Shown here piece by piece: positions 9,227 through 19,310 of a stretch of DNA of 61,121 bases; the first letter of the stretch is position 1; the number at the start of each line of letters is the position of its first letter. Source of the stretch: CAG-877 sp045125935. Lineage in GTDB: Bacteria > Bacillota_I > Bacilli_A > RF39 > UBA660. The stretch lies in contig JBGVNW010000032.1 of NCBI GenBank assembly GCA_045125935.1, positions 1-61,121 of the forward strand, written 5' to 3'. Position numbers and translations under genes: made by a program. The notes beneath the pieces are model-generated. The model was given only the letters and a program-made list of their open reading frames with translations. It searched no databases and had not been told where the DNA came from.

Positions 9227-11617
9227 CTACTTAACAACTATATTAACAATTTTACCTTTAATAACAATCATTTTAACGATTTCTTTACCATCAGTATGAC
9301 GTTTTACATTTTCTTCTTCTAACGCCTTTGCTTTTATAGATTCTTCATCTTCATCAACAGCTATTTTAATAGTTGCACGAACCTTACCATTAACTTGAAC
9401 AGCAATTTCTTTCTCATCTTCTATTATTTTTGCCTCATCATAAGTTGGCCAAGATTCAAATGCAATTGTATTAGCATGACCTAACATTTCCCAAAGTTCT
9501 TCACCAATATGAGGAGCAACTGGATTTAATAATTTAACAAATCCCTCTGCATATTCTTTAGGGAATACATCTTCTTTATAAACAGCATTAATAAAAATCA
9601 TCATTTGACTAATAGCTGTATTAAATCCAAGATTTTCAAAATCTTCTGATACTTTCTTAACTGTTTGATGATAAATTTTTTCTAGATTCTTATTTTCTTC
9701 ATCTTTAATCTTACCGGATTCATATAAACGATAAATTCTATCTAAGAACTTTTGAGCCCCTTCAACACCTTGTTGACTCCATGGTTTAGAAGCTTCAAGT
9801 GGTCCCATAAACATTTCATATAAACGTAACGTATCAGCCCCATAATTATTTACAATATCCATTGGATCAACACAATATTCAGGGAATCTCTTACCCATTT
9901 TTATACCATTAGCACCTAAAATCATTCCTTGATGAACAAGCTTTTTAAATGGTTCTTTAACAGGAGATAAACCTTTATCATACAAATAATTATTCCAAAT
10001 TCTAGAATACATCAAATGTCCAACCGCATGTTCTGGTCCACCAATATATAAATCAACTGGCAACCAATGCTTTAACAATTCTTGATTAGCAAACTCATCA
10101 TCATTTTCAGGATCAATATATCTTAGGAAATACCAAGATGAACCAGCAGATCCTGGCATAGTAGAAGTTTCTCTAACTCCTTTAACACCATTATTATTAT
10201 ACTGCTTCCACTCTGTAGCATTTTCAAGTGGAGCCTTACCATTATGACCTTTATAATCTTCTAATTCAGGTAATACAAGTGGCAATTCACTATCATCTAA
10301 CATATGAACTTCGCCATTTTCAGTATAAACAACTGGCATTGGTTCTCCCCAATATCTTTGACGAGCAAAAATCCACTCTCTCATCTTATAATTAATTTGC
10401 TTAGAACCAATTTTCTTCTCTTCTAACCAGTTAATCATTGCATTAATAGCATCTTCTTTATTCATTCCATCTAAGAAACCAGAATTAATATGAACACCAT
10501 CTCCAGTATAAGCAGCTTCACTAATGTCTCCACCCTCTAATACTTGGATAATTTCAATTCCAAATTTCTTAGCAAATTCATAATCTCTATCATCATGAGC
10601 AGGAACAGCCATAATAGCACCTGTACCATAACTTGCTAAAACATAATCTGAAATATAAATTGGAATTTCTTTATCATTAACAGGATTAATTGCATAAGCA
10701 CCAATAAATACTCCTGTTTTTTCTTTATTTAATTCAGTTCTTTCTAAATCACTCTTAGTAGCGCATACTTTCTTATATGCATCAACTTCATCCTTCTTAT
10801 CAGATGTAGTAATTAAATCTACTAATTCATGTTCTGGAGACATAACACAGTATGTTGCCCCAAATAAAGTATCACAACGCGTAGTAAATACTTTAAACTC
10901 TTTATCAGTATCTTTTATTTTAAAAATTACATGAGCACCAACTGACTTACCAATCCAGTTTCTTTGCATTTCTTTTGTTGATTCAGGCCAATCAATTTCT
11001 TCTAATCCTTCAAGTAATCTTTCTGCAAAAGCAGCTTGATCAATAACCCATTGTTTCATGTTCTTACGAACAACAGGATATCCACCACGCTCACTCTTAC
11101 CATCAACTATTTCATCATTAGATAATACAGTTCCTAATTCTTCACACCAATTAACAGGCATATCAACATATTTAGCATAGCCATCTTCATAAAGTCTCTT
11201 AAATATCCATTGAGTCCACTTATAAAACTTTGGATCACTAGTCTGAAGAGTTTTACTCCAATCATAATCAAACCCAATTGATCTTAATTGTTTACCAAAT
11301 GTTTCAATATTCTTTTGTGTAAACCCATTTGGATGATTTCCTGTGCTTACAGCATATTGTTCTGCTGGAAGTCCAAATGAATCATATCCCATTGGATGAA
11401 GCACATTATATCCTTGCATTCTTTTCATACGAGAAACAATATCAGTAGCAGTATATCCTTCAGGATGACCAGCATGAAGTCCTACTCCAGATGGATACGG
11501 AAACATATCTAAAGCATAGAATTTAGGCTTACTAAAATCCCACACATCAGTATGAAAAGTATCATTATCTTCCCAATATTTTCTCCACTTCTTTTCTATC
11601 TCTCTAAAATTATACAT
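9227..11617 (-). CDS. leuS: Leucyl-tRNA synthetase
   Basis: 796 residues, bacterial class Ia LeuRS. The HIGH-equivalent is in FPYPSGVGLHAGHPEGY near residue 40. The CP1 editing domain shows TRCDTLFGATYCV and GTGAIMAVPAHDDRDYEFA. The Leu-specific C-terminal domain ends EEENVKRHTDGKEIVK. The KMSKS loop, near residue 574, reads GANGIKMGKRFPEYCVDP rather than the usual KMSKSxGN. Expression is controlled by the Leu T-box upstream, with a small membrane protein gene in between (8-nt overlap). A weak AGACA/TGTCT hairpin after the gene may terminate it. Confidence 0.97.
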   Translation of the reverse strand: MYNFREIEKKWRKYWEDNDTFHTDVWDFSKPKFYALDMFPYPSGVGLHAGHPEGYTATDIVSRMKRMQGYNVLHPMGYDSFGLPAEQYAVSTGNHPNGFTQKNIETFGKQLRSIGFDYDWSKTLQTSDPKFYKWTQWIFKRLYEDGYAKYVDMPVNWCEELGTVLSNDEIVDGKSERGGYPVVRKNMKQWVIDQAAFAERLLEGLEEIDWPESTKEMQRNWIGKSVGAHVIFKIKDTDKEFKVFTTRCDTLFGATYCVMSPEHELVDLITTSDKKDEVDAYKKVCATKSDLERTELNKEKTGVFIGAYAINPVNDKEIPIYISDYVLASYGTGAIMAVPAHDDRDYEFAKKFGIEIIQVLEGGDISEAAYTGDGVHINSGFLDGMNKEDAINAMINWLEEKKIGSKQINYKMREWIFARQRYWGEPMPVVYTENGEVHMLDDSELPLVLPELEDYKGHNGKAPLENATEWKQYNNNGVKGVRETSTMPGSAGSSWYFLRYIDPENDDEFANQELLKHWLPVDLYIGGPEHAVGHLMYSRIWNNYLYDKGLSPVKEPFKKLVHQGMILGANGIKMGKRFPEYCVDPMDIVNNYGADTLRLYEMFMGPLEASKPWSQQGVEGAQKFLDRIYRLYESGKIKDEENKNLEKIYHQTVKKVSEDFENLGFNTAISQMMIFINAVYKEDVFPKEYAEGFVKLLNPVAPHIGEELWEMLGHANTIAFESWPTYDEAKIIEDEKEIAVQVNGKVRATIKIAVDEDEESIKAKALEEENVKRHTDGKEIVKMIVIKGKIVNIVVK

Positions 11618-11996
11618 TTTTAATCATTCCTTTCTTCTTATAATATTTAGCAACCAAACCATAACTAACTAAAAATAATGGTATTACTAACACAATAGCT
11701 AACAACATCTGCCACATATATCCATCAATAAGTGCAATAATTGACACAACTAATGCAATATCAAATGAAGATACAAATGCAACAACATGCAGTAATTTAT
11801 TATAGTTTATTTTTTCAAGATCCACTCCATATTTATAAACTAAAAATTTTATTTCAACAGGATCCGTCTTTTCCTTACGAATTTTCTTCTTTTTACCTTT
11901 ATTATTTTTATAATTTTTCATCGGAATAACTATAAAAAACTCATACAGGATAAAAACTAATACAAAACAAATTAAAAATAATACTATCTCTTGCAT
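11610..11996 (-). CDS. Small membrane protein between the Leu T-box and leuS
   Basis: 128 residues: an N-terminal membrane helix (residues 3-25), a very basic cytosolic segment (KNYKNNKGKKKKIRKEK), a conserved-looking patch (DPVEIKFLVYKYGVDLEKINYNKLLHVVAF), then two membrane helices. GGAGGAGTT precedes the ATG. It is the first gene behind the leucine T-box and overlaps leuS by 8 nt, so it is co-induced when tRNA-Leu is uncharged. I do not recognise the family; a role linked to leucine supply or translation would be guesswork. Confidence 0.8.
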   Translation of the reverse strand: MQEIVLFLICFVLVFILYEFFIVIPMKNYKNNKGKKKKIRKEKTDPVEIKFLVYKYGVDLEKINYNKLLHVVAFVSSFDIALVVSIIALIDGYMWQMLLAIVLVIPLFLVSYGLVAKYYKKKGMIKNV

Positions 11997-12003
11997 AACT
12001 CCT

Positions 12004-12237
12004 CCAAGAACAAAATATATTTCGGTAAATAAAAACGTCCTTATTTAACATAAGGACGAAAAATTCGCGGTACCACCTTACTTCATAGTAAACTATGCAG
12101 CTTTAACGGATATAACGGATCCTCCAAAATGTTTAAAGACGAGTCAAGTTCACTTCATAAACATACTTATTTTCACCTACCATAAGCTCTCTAAAATGTC
12201 TATCAAAAGTTACTACTACCAGTCACATTTAAAATAT
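12004..12237 (-). promoter_or_regulatory. T-box leader, leucine
   Basis: On the minus strand the conserved T-box core AGGTGGTACCGCG (GGTACC at 12069-12074) is followed by the terminator CGTCCTTAT-GTTAA-ATAAGGACG plus T run. Stem I carries the AGAGAG and GGTGAAAA elements. The specifier loop contains Leu codons (CTT at 12146-12148; the overlapping CTC a few bases on is the alternative). Uncharged tRNA-Leu should stabilise the antiterminator and allow transcription of the membrane gene and leuS. Confidence 0.92.
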
Positions 12238-12243
12238 ACACAT

Positions 12244-12272
12244 AGTATATTCGAAATTTTTAATTTTTTCAA
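12244..12272 (-). promoter_or_regulatory. Promoter of the leuS T-box transcript
   Basis: TTGAAA (12267-12272), an exact 17-bp spacer and TATACT (12244-12249) on the minus strand, placing the start near 12237. Confidence 0.8.
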
Positions 12273-12282
12273 GCATTTTTAA

Positions 12283-14700
12283 TTATACTTCACTAATATA
12301 ATCTAATAATTTTAAGAATAAATTAACATCTTCTTTAGAAAGACCAATCTTTTTCATTTTTCTAATTTCAATACGCTTCTTTTTTAATGGCAATTCACCA
12401 AACATAATCTTAGCAATTTCTTCCTTTAAATATGTATTAATCTGAAGATCCATCAAAATACTATTTACATCGTCATTAATAAGTCTCATCGCATCAATTT
12501 CAATATCCTGACCTTTACAGTTAATAGTCAATTGTCCTACTGTTGGACAATTCTTTACCTCTACAATGAAATCAGTAGCATCAGCAGAACATTTTACTTG
12601 TATCTTTTCATTATTAAAATATGCTGTTACATCTTCAGCTTGTTTTGTATTACGGAAAACCATCTTATAATTTCTCTTCTCTGGTACAATACCACTCTTA
12701 CCATCTATAGATCTAATAATTACAGTATAATTGTTTTGCAAATAATTATAATCAATAGAAGTCTTTAGGAAATAACCTTCTTTATATAAAGCAGTTACTC
12801 CATCATCTTCATATAAGGTATATGTATTACTTACTCCAGGAAAAATCTGAATCTCTAGATCAGTAGGCAACCCAGTATTATTATAATCACTTCTATTTGA
12901 AAGAGGAATAATTGAACCTGCATGTGCAAAAACCGGATAATCTTCATCTTTATAAAATGAAACATATTTTTTGTTACCAGGAAATTTTTTACCAGTAATA
13001 AAGTCATACCAAATTCCATCAGGAATATAAAATTTATGAATAGTTCTATTCATTATCTTATCTTTTTTATCTAATATTGGACACACTAAAAGTTGTGAAC
13101 CAAAATAATATTGGTTTTTATATAATTCATCATCATAAACCCACATATAATTATAATAAAATGGTTGAATAAGTGGTATACCAGACTTTGTATAATTATA
13201 AGCTTCCGTATACAAATATGGAATCAATCTATGACGTAATCTTAAATAGTCGGCAGCTATATTTTCAGTCTGTGCATCCCATAACCAAGGTTCTTTTTTA
13301 TAGTATGGTCCTCTTGCACCATGAAATCTAAGTATTGGTGAAAATGTACTAAGTTGTAAATAACGGACATAAAGTTCACCATCTTCAATTCCACCATGAT
13401 TTCCACCAACATCATGACTCCACCAACTAACACCAACATTCGCAGCATTTAAATAGTCAAACGGCATCTTTCTTAATGATTCCCAACTTATTTCACTAGA
13501 GCCACCATACAAAATACCATATCGATGTGGAGCTATAATACCATTTCTCGCAAGTAACATACCTCTTCTCGCAACATCCCTTTTAGAATCTAAATACAAA
13601 TAATGGTTAAGTGCCCAAAGTTTATTAATATCTTTAACATTCTTGTAATCATTCCAAAAGAAATCAACACCAAATGCCTCTAAAGGATGTAAAAACATTT
13701 TTAATAAAATATCAAGTAATTTTGGATTCAAAGGATCGAATTGTATTATAGTAGAATCAGTTTTTTCTAAATAAGCACAGGCTTGTTTAAAGAAAAACTC
13801 ATGTGGATGAATTCCCTCTTCTGGATTAATACATAAACCAACCCTAATTCCACGAGCATGAAACTGCTCAATCATTGCTTTAGGATCCTTAAACAATTGT
13901 GCATTAAAACTAAATCCCGATTTTAAACCAACTGCCTTACCAACATTACGATAATGCCAATCATTATCAAATAACATTATCGATAGCGGTATTCTCTTAC
14001 GTTCAAAATTTCTAATTAAATCATAAACAGATTGTTCATTATAATCGGTATTTCTACTCCACCAATTTCCAAGTGCATAACGCGGTATTAAAGATGGAGA
14101 ACCAGTTAGTTTAAAATAATCAGTTAAAGCCTGCTTAAAATCTCTATCGTACATAAATACATAAATATCTATATGTTCTTGAGGTGGATCGGCTAATGTT
14201 CCATCCTCCATAATTACTTTATTCTTACTATCATCAATAGAAACAAAACCATCCAACGAATAAAGTCCCTTAGTCTGAGACTGACTAGTAAAAACATCAG
14301 TACTAATCATATTTCCCTTCAAATTTCTCGCTTCAGGATGACCAAAATACCAATCTTTATTTCTATCTTTATCTCTACTTAATAAAGTAATTTTCAAATT
14401 TTTTGTGGCACTAACACCACCTGCAAAAGGTTGTTCTTTTTGATATGAAAGATAAAAATACTTAGTTGTAATTTCCAAAAGGTTACTATCTTGTCTAATA
14501 GAAAAGTCTGCTAATCCCAAATTACGTCTTAAAATCAACTGTGTAGGTCTGTCAACAAATTGTCCATAAGGAGAATATTCAAGTCTAATAACCCTTTCAG
14601 TTAAAACAGAAATACGAAAAAGCTGTCCCTGAACAATAACTTTATTATTACAAGCAGCTCTATTATAATCTACTTCAAATTGCTTTCCAAGTGGATACAT
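12283..14700 (-). CDS. Glycoside hydrolase family 31 alpha-glucosidase
   Basis: 805 residues. The GH31 barrel starts at YALGNWWSRNTDY. The catalytic nucleophile is the Asp of FFWNDYKN near residue 350, and the acid/base region is WWSHDVGGNHGG near residue 430. An N-terminal beta domain and a C-terminal beta sandwich (ending about residue 715) flank it. A further helical tail of about 75 residues (LINDDVNSILMDL...LDYISEV) is not part of the usual fold. There is no signal peptide, so it hydrolyses imported alpha-glucosides in the cytosol. The start at 14700 follows AGAGGGTG; GTG and TTG just upstream overlap that site. Confidence 0.92.
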   Translation of the reverse strand: MYPLGKQFEVDYNRAACNNKVIVQGQLFRISVLTERVIRLEYSPYGQFVDRPTQLILRRNLGLADFSIRQDSNLLEITTKYFYLSYQKEQPFAGGVSATKNLKITLLSRDKDRNKDWYFGHPEARNLKGNMISTDVFTSQSQTKGLYSLDGFVSIDDSKNKVIMEDGTLADPPQEHIDIYVFMYDRDFKQALTDYFKLTGSPSLIPRYALGNWWSRNTDYNEQSVYDLIRNFERKRIPLSIMLFDNDWHYRNVGKAVGLKSGFSFNAQLFKDPKAMIEQFHARGIRVGLCINPEEGIHPHEFFFKQACAYLEKTDSTIIQFDPLNPKLLDILLKMFLHPLEAFGVDFFWNDYKNVKDINKLWALNHYLYLDSKRDVARRGMLLARNGIIAPHRYGILYGGSSEISWESLRKMPFDYLNAANVGVSWWSHDVGGNHGGIEDGELYVRYLQLSTFSPILRFHGARGPYYKKEPWLWDAQTENIAADYLRLRHRLIPYLYTEAYNYTKSGIPLIQPFYYNYMWVYDDELYKNQYYFGSQLLVCPILDKKDKIMNRTIHKFYIPDGIWYDFITGKKFPGNKKYVSFYKDEDYPVFAHAGSIIPLSNRSDYNNTGLPTDLEIQIFPGVSNTYTLYEDDGVTALYKEGYFLKTSIDYNYLQNNYTVIIRSIDGKSGIVPEKRNYKMVFRNTKQAEDVTAYFNNEKIQVKCSADATDFIVEVKNCPTVGQLTINCKGQDIEIDAMRLINDDVNSILMDLQINTYLKEEIAKIMFGELPLKKKRIEIRKMKKIGLSKEDVNLFLKLLDYISEV

Positions 14701-14775
14701 AATCAACACCCTCTTATTATTCTAGTATCATATTATCATAAATAAATAAATATTCCAAGTAAAACAACATACACT

Positions 14776-15906
14776 TTACGCTAAAAAATTAACATAATAT
14801 TCTTCATATGTAATACCGTGTTCATAAATATAAGTAGCAATATCAACACCAACATATCTATAATGCCATGGTTCATTTCTGAAACCGGTAATATTTTCTC
14901 CACTTTTAGTAAAACGTAATATAAATCCAAACTTATAAGCATTATTTAACATCCATTGATATTCAGACGATTCAGCAAAAACATTACTAGAAGTACTGCC
15001 AATATCAAATGCTAATCCAGTTTGATGTTCTGAAAAGCCAGGCAATGAAACATACTTCTTTACATAATTATCCCCATATAACAAACGATAAGTTTCACAT
15101 AATTCCTCTTGTGTTTCATAACTACGATATGCAGAATTAATTACTAGCCCTAACCCCTCTTTAGCTGCAGCACGATACATTTCTTTAAATGCATCAACTG
15201 CCACTTTAGAGCCCATTTGAACCTCATCATTTCGATAATTACTATCTATCACAACTAAATCATCAGGCTCAAAATCCTCTGAAAGCATATTATACTTATT
15301 AACTAACATATCAACAGAAAACTCACTAACTATATTAGGATCTGTATATGCCTCTTTATCCATTCCCAAATTAACAAGAAGCACAGTTGTTTCCTCATCT
15401 TCACCAGTTTCTCTTGAATATTCAACATAACGATCATAATATTTTAATTTTGCATAACTAACACTATAAAATTCTTCTAAATATTTTACTTTATCTTTTT
15501 TTGCAAACTCAGTAACATCATCATCAGTACCATGAGCTAAAATTATAGAAATATCATTATTACTATATTCCTTAGCAATCAATGAATTAATATTTCTAAT
15601 AATATTTTCCTGATCCTGATATACAATTTTAGTATAAGAATCTAAGTTATTCTCATCATAACTATCACTCTCAAAAGCTGCATTCAACAGTTTATTTTCA
15701 CCAATATGCGTAACAAAATCTTTTTTTGACTTTAACAATATATTTTTACTAGCTTCTGTACTATAACCAATTTTTTTTAACTGATTAATTTGATAAAAAT
15801 TAAAACATAACAAAGCAAAACCTATTAAAAGTATAAGTCCCAAAATCTTTAAAATAACAACATATTGCCTCTTCAATTTTAAACGTTTCTTATGCTTCAA
15901 CGTCAT
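14776..15906 (-). CDS. VanY-type D-Ala-D-Ala carboxypeptidase (peptidase M15B)
   Basis: 376 residues: a short basic N terminus, one membrane helix (residues about 18-36), a membrane-proximal domain of about 150 residues, then the zinc carboxypeptidase domain. Zinc ligands and catalytic residues lie in SEHQTGLAFDIG (about residue 294) and EPWHYRYVG (about 345). It trims the terminal D-Ala of wall stem peptides outside the cell. The true start is unclear: AGGTGAT overlaps the ATG at 15906, and the TTG at 15900 has better spacing. Confidence 0.9.
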   Translation of the reverse strand: MTLKHKKRLKLKRQYVVILKILGLILLIGFALLCFNFYQINQLKKIGYSTEASKNILLKSKKDFVTHIGENKLLNAAFESDSYDENNLDSYTKIVYQDQENIIRNINSLIAKEYSNNDISIILAHGTDDDVTEFAKKDKVKYLEEFYSVSYAKLKYYDRYVEYSRETGEDEETTVLLVNLGMDKEAYTDPNIVSEFSVDMLVNKYNMLSEDFEPDDLVVIDSNYRNDEVQMGSKVAVDAFKEMYRAAAKEGLGLVINSAYRSYETQEELCETYRLLYGDNYVKKYVSLPGFSEHQTGLAFDIGSTSSNVFAESSEYQWMLNNAYKFGFILRFTKSGENITGFRNEPWHYRYVGVDIATYIYEHGITYEEYYVNFLA

Positions 15907-16103
15907 CACCTACTATAAACAGTATATCACAAAATAAAGAAAAGAAAAATATATATACATATGGTATAATCTACTTAACTGACAAAATAAAAGGAGAAGT
16001 ATCAACTTATAAAATACCTATCTTCTTACAATTAAAATAATATAAAAAACTTATATAAAAGATACATAATAAACGTCTATTTATATATAATAGGAGAAGT
16101 AAA

Positions 16104-17051
16104 ATGAAAAATAATTTTAAATATAGTAATACAAATAAAAGATATCATACATTAGACTACTACTATAAAGAAAAGTTCAATCAAAAAGTATTTAAAGTAA
16201 GCTTAGACGCCGGATTATCATGTCCAAATATTGATGGAACTGTTGGTTATGGTGGCTGTATATATTGTTCTAAAACTGGTAGTGGTGAATTTGCTGGAGA
16301 TAAAAATGAACCAATTGACATCCAATTTGAAAAAATAAAAGAAATGATGTTAAAAAAATGGCCTACTGCTAAATACATAGGATATTTTCAAGCTCATACT
16401 AATACATATGCACCTGTAGAAAAGTTAAAAGAAATGCATGAAAAGATTTTAAGTAAAGAAAATGTCATTGGAATAAGTATCGCAACTCGTCCAGATGCAA
16501 TTAATGATGAATGCTTACAATATTTATCAGAATTAAATAAAAAAACCTACTTAACAATTGAACTTGGACTTCAAACAACTAATATTAAAACAGCTAAATT
16601 AATTAATCGCTACCATACAATTGAATGTTTTGAAACGATGGTAAAAAAGCTTCGAGAAAGAAATATTAATGTTGTTGTACATATAATAAACGGACTACCA
16701 TATGAAACAAAAGAAGATATGCTAAATACAGTAAAATACTTAAACACACTTGATATTCAAGGAATAAAAATTCATATGTTAAGTATTCTAAAGGATACAG
16801 CAATTGAAAAAATGTATGAAAAAGAAAAATTTCACCTTCTATCAAAAGAAGAATATATAGATATTGTAATTTGCCAATTAGAACTATTACGCCCTGAAAT
16901 AGTAATTCATAGAATAACAGGAGATCCTAAATTAGACGATCTAGTTGAGCCATCTTGGCTAACAAAAAAGTTTTGTGTCTTAAATGATATTGATAAAGAA
17001 ATGGTAAAAAGAAATACTTATCAAGGAAAAAAATTAGATGAAAATAATTAA
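16104..17051 (+). CDS. YhcC-like radical SAM protein (TIGR01212 family)
   Basis: 315 residues. The iron-sulfur cluster loop is in LDAGLSCPNIDGTVGYGGCIYCS (residues about 34-56, with the three Cys spaced as in YhcC/Elp3-like enzymes). GYFQAHTNTYAPVEKL, IATRPD, LELGLQT and HIINGLPYET follow in family order. Function is not established; it is related to Elp3-type RNA modifiers. AGGAGAAG precedes the ATG, and TATAAT at 15965-15970 and at 16086-16091 are possible -10 elements. The DUF1294 gene overlaps its end by 14 nt. Confidence 0.9.
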   Translation: MKNNFKYSNTNKRYHTLDYYYKEKFNQKVFKVSLDAGLSCPNIDGTVGYGGCIYCSKTGSGEFAGDKNEPIDIQFEKIKEMMLKKWPTAKYIGYFQAHTNTYAPVEKLKEMHEKILSKENVIGISIATRPDAINDECLQYLSELNKKTYLTIELGLQTTNIKTAKLINRYHTIECFETMVKKLRERNINVVVHIINGLPYETKEDMLNTVKYLNTLDIQGIKIHMLSILKDTAIEKMYEKEKFHLLSKEEYIDIVICQLELLRPEIVIHRITGDPKLDDLVEPSWLTKKFCVLNDIDKEMVKRNTYQGKKLDENN

Positions 17052-17298
17052 CACCTATTTGATAATCATAAATATAATAAGTTTTATATTTATGGGATTA
17101 GACAAAATACTTGCCATTATCAAAAAAAGAAGAATATCAGAATTTACTCTTATCACATTAAGTCTTTTTGGAGGAACACTAGGTACAATGCTTGGTATGT
17201 TTATATTCAGACATAAAATTAGAAAGAAAAAATTTCTCTTACTTATACCACTTACAATTATATATATAACATATTACATATATAAAATTTACATGTAA
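17038..17298 (+). CDS. DUF1294 membrane protein
   Basis: 86 residues: a first membrane helix, then the family signature FMGLDKILAIIKKRRISEFTL and LSLFGGTLGTMLGMFIFRHKIRKKKF, then a second and third hydrophobic segment. It is coupled to the radical SAM gene by a 14-nt overlap. Function unknown. Confidence 0.88.
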   Translation: MKIINTYLIIINIISFIFMGLDKILAIIKKRRISEFTLITLSLFGGTLGTMLGMFIFRHKIRKKKFLLLIPLTIIYITYYIYKIYM

Positions 17299-17404
17299 TA
17301 TGTTTTTTATAATCTACAAAATTCAACAAAAAACAACATTTTTCTTGTTAATAAAATCAAAATATACTATAATTTAAATTAAAGATAGGGAGTAACATAT
17401 AAAT

Positions 17405-18136
17405 ATGGGAAAATTAACAGGAAAAGAAACTAAAATAATCTCTGCAACCCTAGCAACATGGGGACTACTCTTTGTTGGAAGCGGAATTACTATGAATGCC
17501 ATGGTAAAGCCAGTTCAAGTTGTAAAAAGTGACTTTGAAGTAATTCAAAAAAGAGTTTCAGAAACAAAAACAAATGAAATAAAATTAAAAGATATGGAAT
17601 TAGAAATAAATCAACCATTAAGTGTAAGTGTAAAAGACTATTTAGAAAATTTAGAAGAAATTGACTTAAGTATTGTAAAAAACTTAAAGTTAGATACATC
17701 AATGGTAAATCCACAACAAACAGGAACATATACTTATACAATTGCTTATCAAAAGAAAAAATATAATGGTACTTTTGTGATTAAGGAAAAAGAACTACCT
17801 AAAGTAGACCTAACTGTCAAAAACTTTAAGATGACACTTAATTCACCATTAAATGCTAATCCAGAAAATCTATCTACATATATTGAAGAAGAGTTAACAG
17901 AAGAAGTAAAAAATAATATAACAATAGACTTATCACAAGTAAGAACTGATCAGGAAGGTATTTATGACTATACAGTAACTTACAATGGAACAATCTATAA
18001 AGGTAAAATTGAAGTTTATCAACCACAAACTAAGATAATTACACCAAATCAAACAGAAGAAGAAAATACTGAGGAAGAAATAACTACAAATAATGAAACA
18101 GCAACTGATACAACACAAGATACAACTACTAATTAA
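17405..18136 (+). CDS. Secreted/anchored protein with two Ig-like repeats
   Basis: 243 residues: an N-terminal membrane helix (residues about 14-33), two similar modules of about 65 residues (each running from PLSVSVKDYLENL or PLNANPENLSTYI to a TGTYTYTIAYQKKKYNG / EGIYDYTVTYNGTIYKG strand pair), then a Thr/Glu/Asn-rich unstructured tail. The modules resemble bacterial Ig-like beta sandwiches. TATAAT near 17368 and GATAGGGAG before the ATG support expression. No catalytic motif is seen; likely a surface spacer or binding protein. Confidence 0.75.
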   Translation: MGKLTGKETKIISATLATWGLLFVGSGITMNAMVKPVQVVKSDFEVIQKRVSETKTNEIKLKDMELEINQPLSVSVKDYLENLEEIDLSIVKNLKLDTSMVNPQQTGTYTYTIAYQKKKYNGTFVIKEKELPKVDLTVKNFKMTLNSPLNANPENLSTYIEEELTEEVKNNITIDLSQVRTDQEGIYDYTVTYNGTIYKGKIEVYQPQTKIITPNQTEEENTEEEITTNNETATDTTQDTTTN

Positions 18137-18140
18137 TGTA

Positions 18141-18170
18141 AAAAAGAGTCAATGACTCTTTTATTTTTTT
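18141..18170 (+). terminator. Terminator of the Ig-like repeat gene
   Basis: AAAAGAGTC-AAT-GACTCTTTT hairpin followed by a T run. Confidence 0.85.
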
Positions 18171-18226
18171 AAAATTATTGATAATTCTTTTTATCTCGCG
18201 TATCCTAAAGATAAGGAGGCTACTAA

Positions 18227-19303
18227 ATGGAAAATAAATTACGTATAGTACAATATGGTACTGGAAAAATGGCAAAGTATACTATGAGATACGTTGAAGA
18301 GAAAGGTGGCGTTATCGTTGGCGCTATAGACGTTAACCCTGCAGTTATCGGAAAAGATATCGGCGAAATTATGGGGTGTGAAGAAAAAGGAGTTAAGGTT
18401 ACTGCATTAGAAAATGCTGAAGATCTCCTAAAAGAATTAAAACCTGATGCATGTATCGTCACAACAATGAGTTTATTAAGTGATGTTGAAGATGCATTAA
18501 TGCTATGTGCAAAACTTGGAATTAATGCAATTACAACATGTGAAGAAGCATTCTTCTCTTATAATTCTAATCCAAATGCTACAAAGAAAATTGATGAATT
18601 AGCAAAACAAAATAACTGTACAATTACAGGATCAGGATATCAAGATATTTACTGGGGAGAACTAATCAGTGCAATCGCTGCTTCAACTCATAATATTACA
18701 AAAATTAAGGGTAGTTCTTCATACAATGTAGAAGATTATGGTATTGCCCTTGCAGAAGCACATGGAGCTGGATTAACACTAGAAGAATTCGATGAAAAAA
18801 TCGCTAGCGTAGATAGAATGAGCAAAGAAGATCTTAATAATCTAATTGAAAGCGGAACTTACACTCCATCATATATGTGGAATGTTAATGGTTGGTTAGC
18901 AAGAAAACTAGGTTTAACAGTTACTAACCAATCACAAAAATGTGTTCCAACAACATATAAAGAAGATATTGATTCTTCAACTTTAAATATGACAGTAAAA
19001 CAAGGAAACGCTACAGGAATGAGCGCTATTGTTACAACTGAAACTGCTGAAGGAATAGTTATCGAAAGTGAATGTATTGGAAAAGTTTACGGATCAGATG
19101 AATTCGATAAAAATGAATGGACAGTTATGGGTGAACCAGATACTACAATCGTAGTAAATCGCCCTGCTACAGTTGAATTAACTTGTGCAACTATAGTTAA
19201 TAGATTACCAGACTTAATAAATGCTAATCCTGGATTTGTACCTACATGTGATATGGATGAATTAATGTATCGTCCAAAACCATTAAATACATATGTAAAA
19301 TAA
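18227..19303 (+). CDS. DapB-like NAD(P)-dependent dehydrogenase
   Basis: 358 residues. The N-terminal Rossmann motif VQYGTGKMAKYTMRY (residues 8-22) and a DapB-type C-terminal substrate domain (NNCTITGSGYQDIYWGELISAIA, then GSSSYNVEDYG) place it with dihydrodipicolinate-reductase-like proteins. The nearest characterised relative by layout is 2,4-diaminopentanoate dehydrogenase of ornithine fermentation. No other gene of that pathway is in the window, so the substrate is open. It is too long and divergent to be DapB itself. It has a strong AAGGAGG site and sits alone between two terminators. Confidence 0.75.
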   Translation: MENKLRIVQYGTGKMAKYTMRYVEEKGGVIVGAIDVNPAVIGKDIGEIMGCEEKGVKVTALENAEDLLKELKPDACIVTTMSLLSDVEDALMLCAKLGINAITTCEEAFFSYNSNPNATKKIDELAKQNNCTITGSGYQDIYWGELISAIAASTHNITKIKGSSSYNVEDYGIALAEAHGAGLTLEEFDEKIASVDRMSKEDLNNLIESGTYTPSYMWNVNGWLARKLGLTVTNQSQKCVPTTYKEDIDSSTLNMTVKQGNATGMSAIVTTETAEGIVIESECIGKVYGSDEFDKNEWTVMGEPDTTIVVNRPATVELTCATIVNRLPDLINANPGFVPTCDMDELMYRPKPLNTYVK

Positions 19304-19310
19304 TGAAAAC

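Noticed and set aside
15990..16060. Leader peptide before the YhcC-like gene
   Set aside because: An AGGAGAAG site is present but no start codon with a meaningful frame follows before stops.
18227..19303. Assignment as DapB or as ornithine-fermentation ord
   Set aside because: Length and substrate domain do not fit DapB, and no other ornithine-fermentation gene is present; kept as family-level only.
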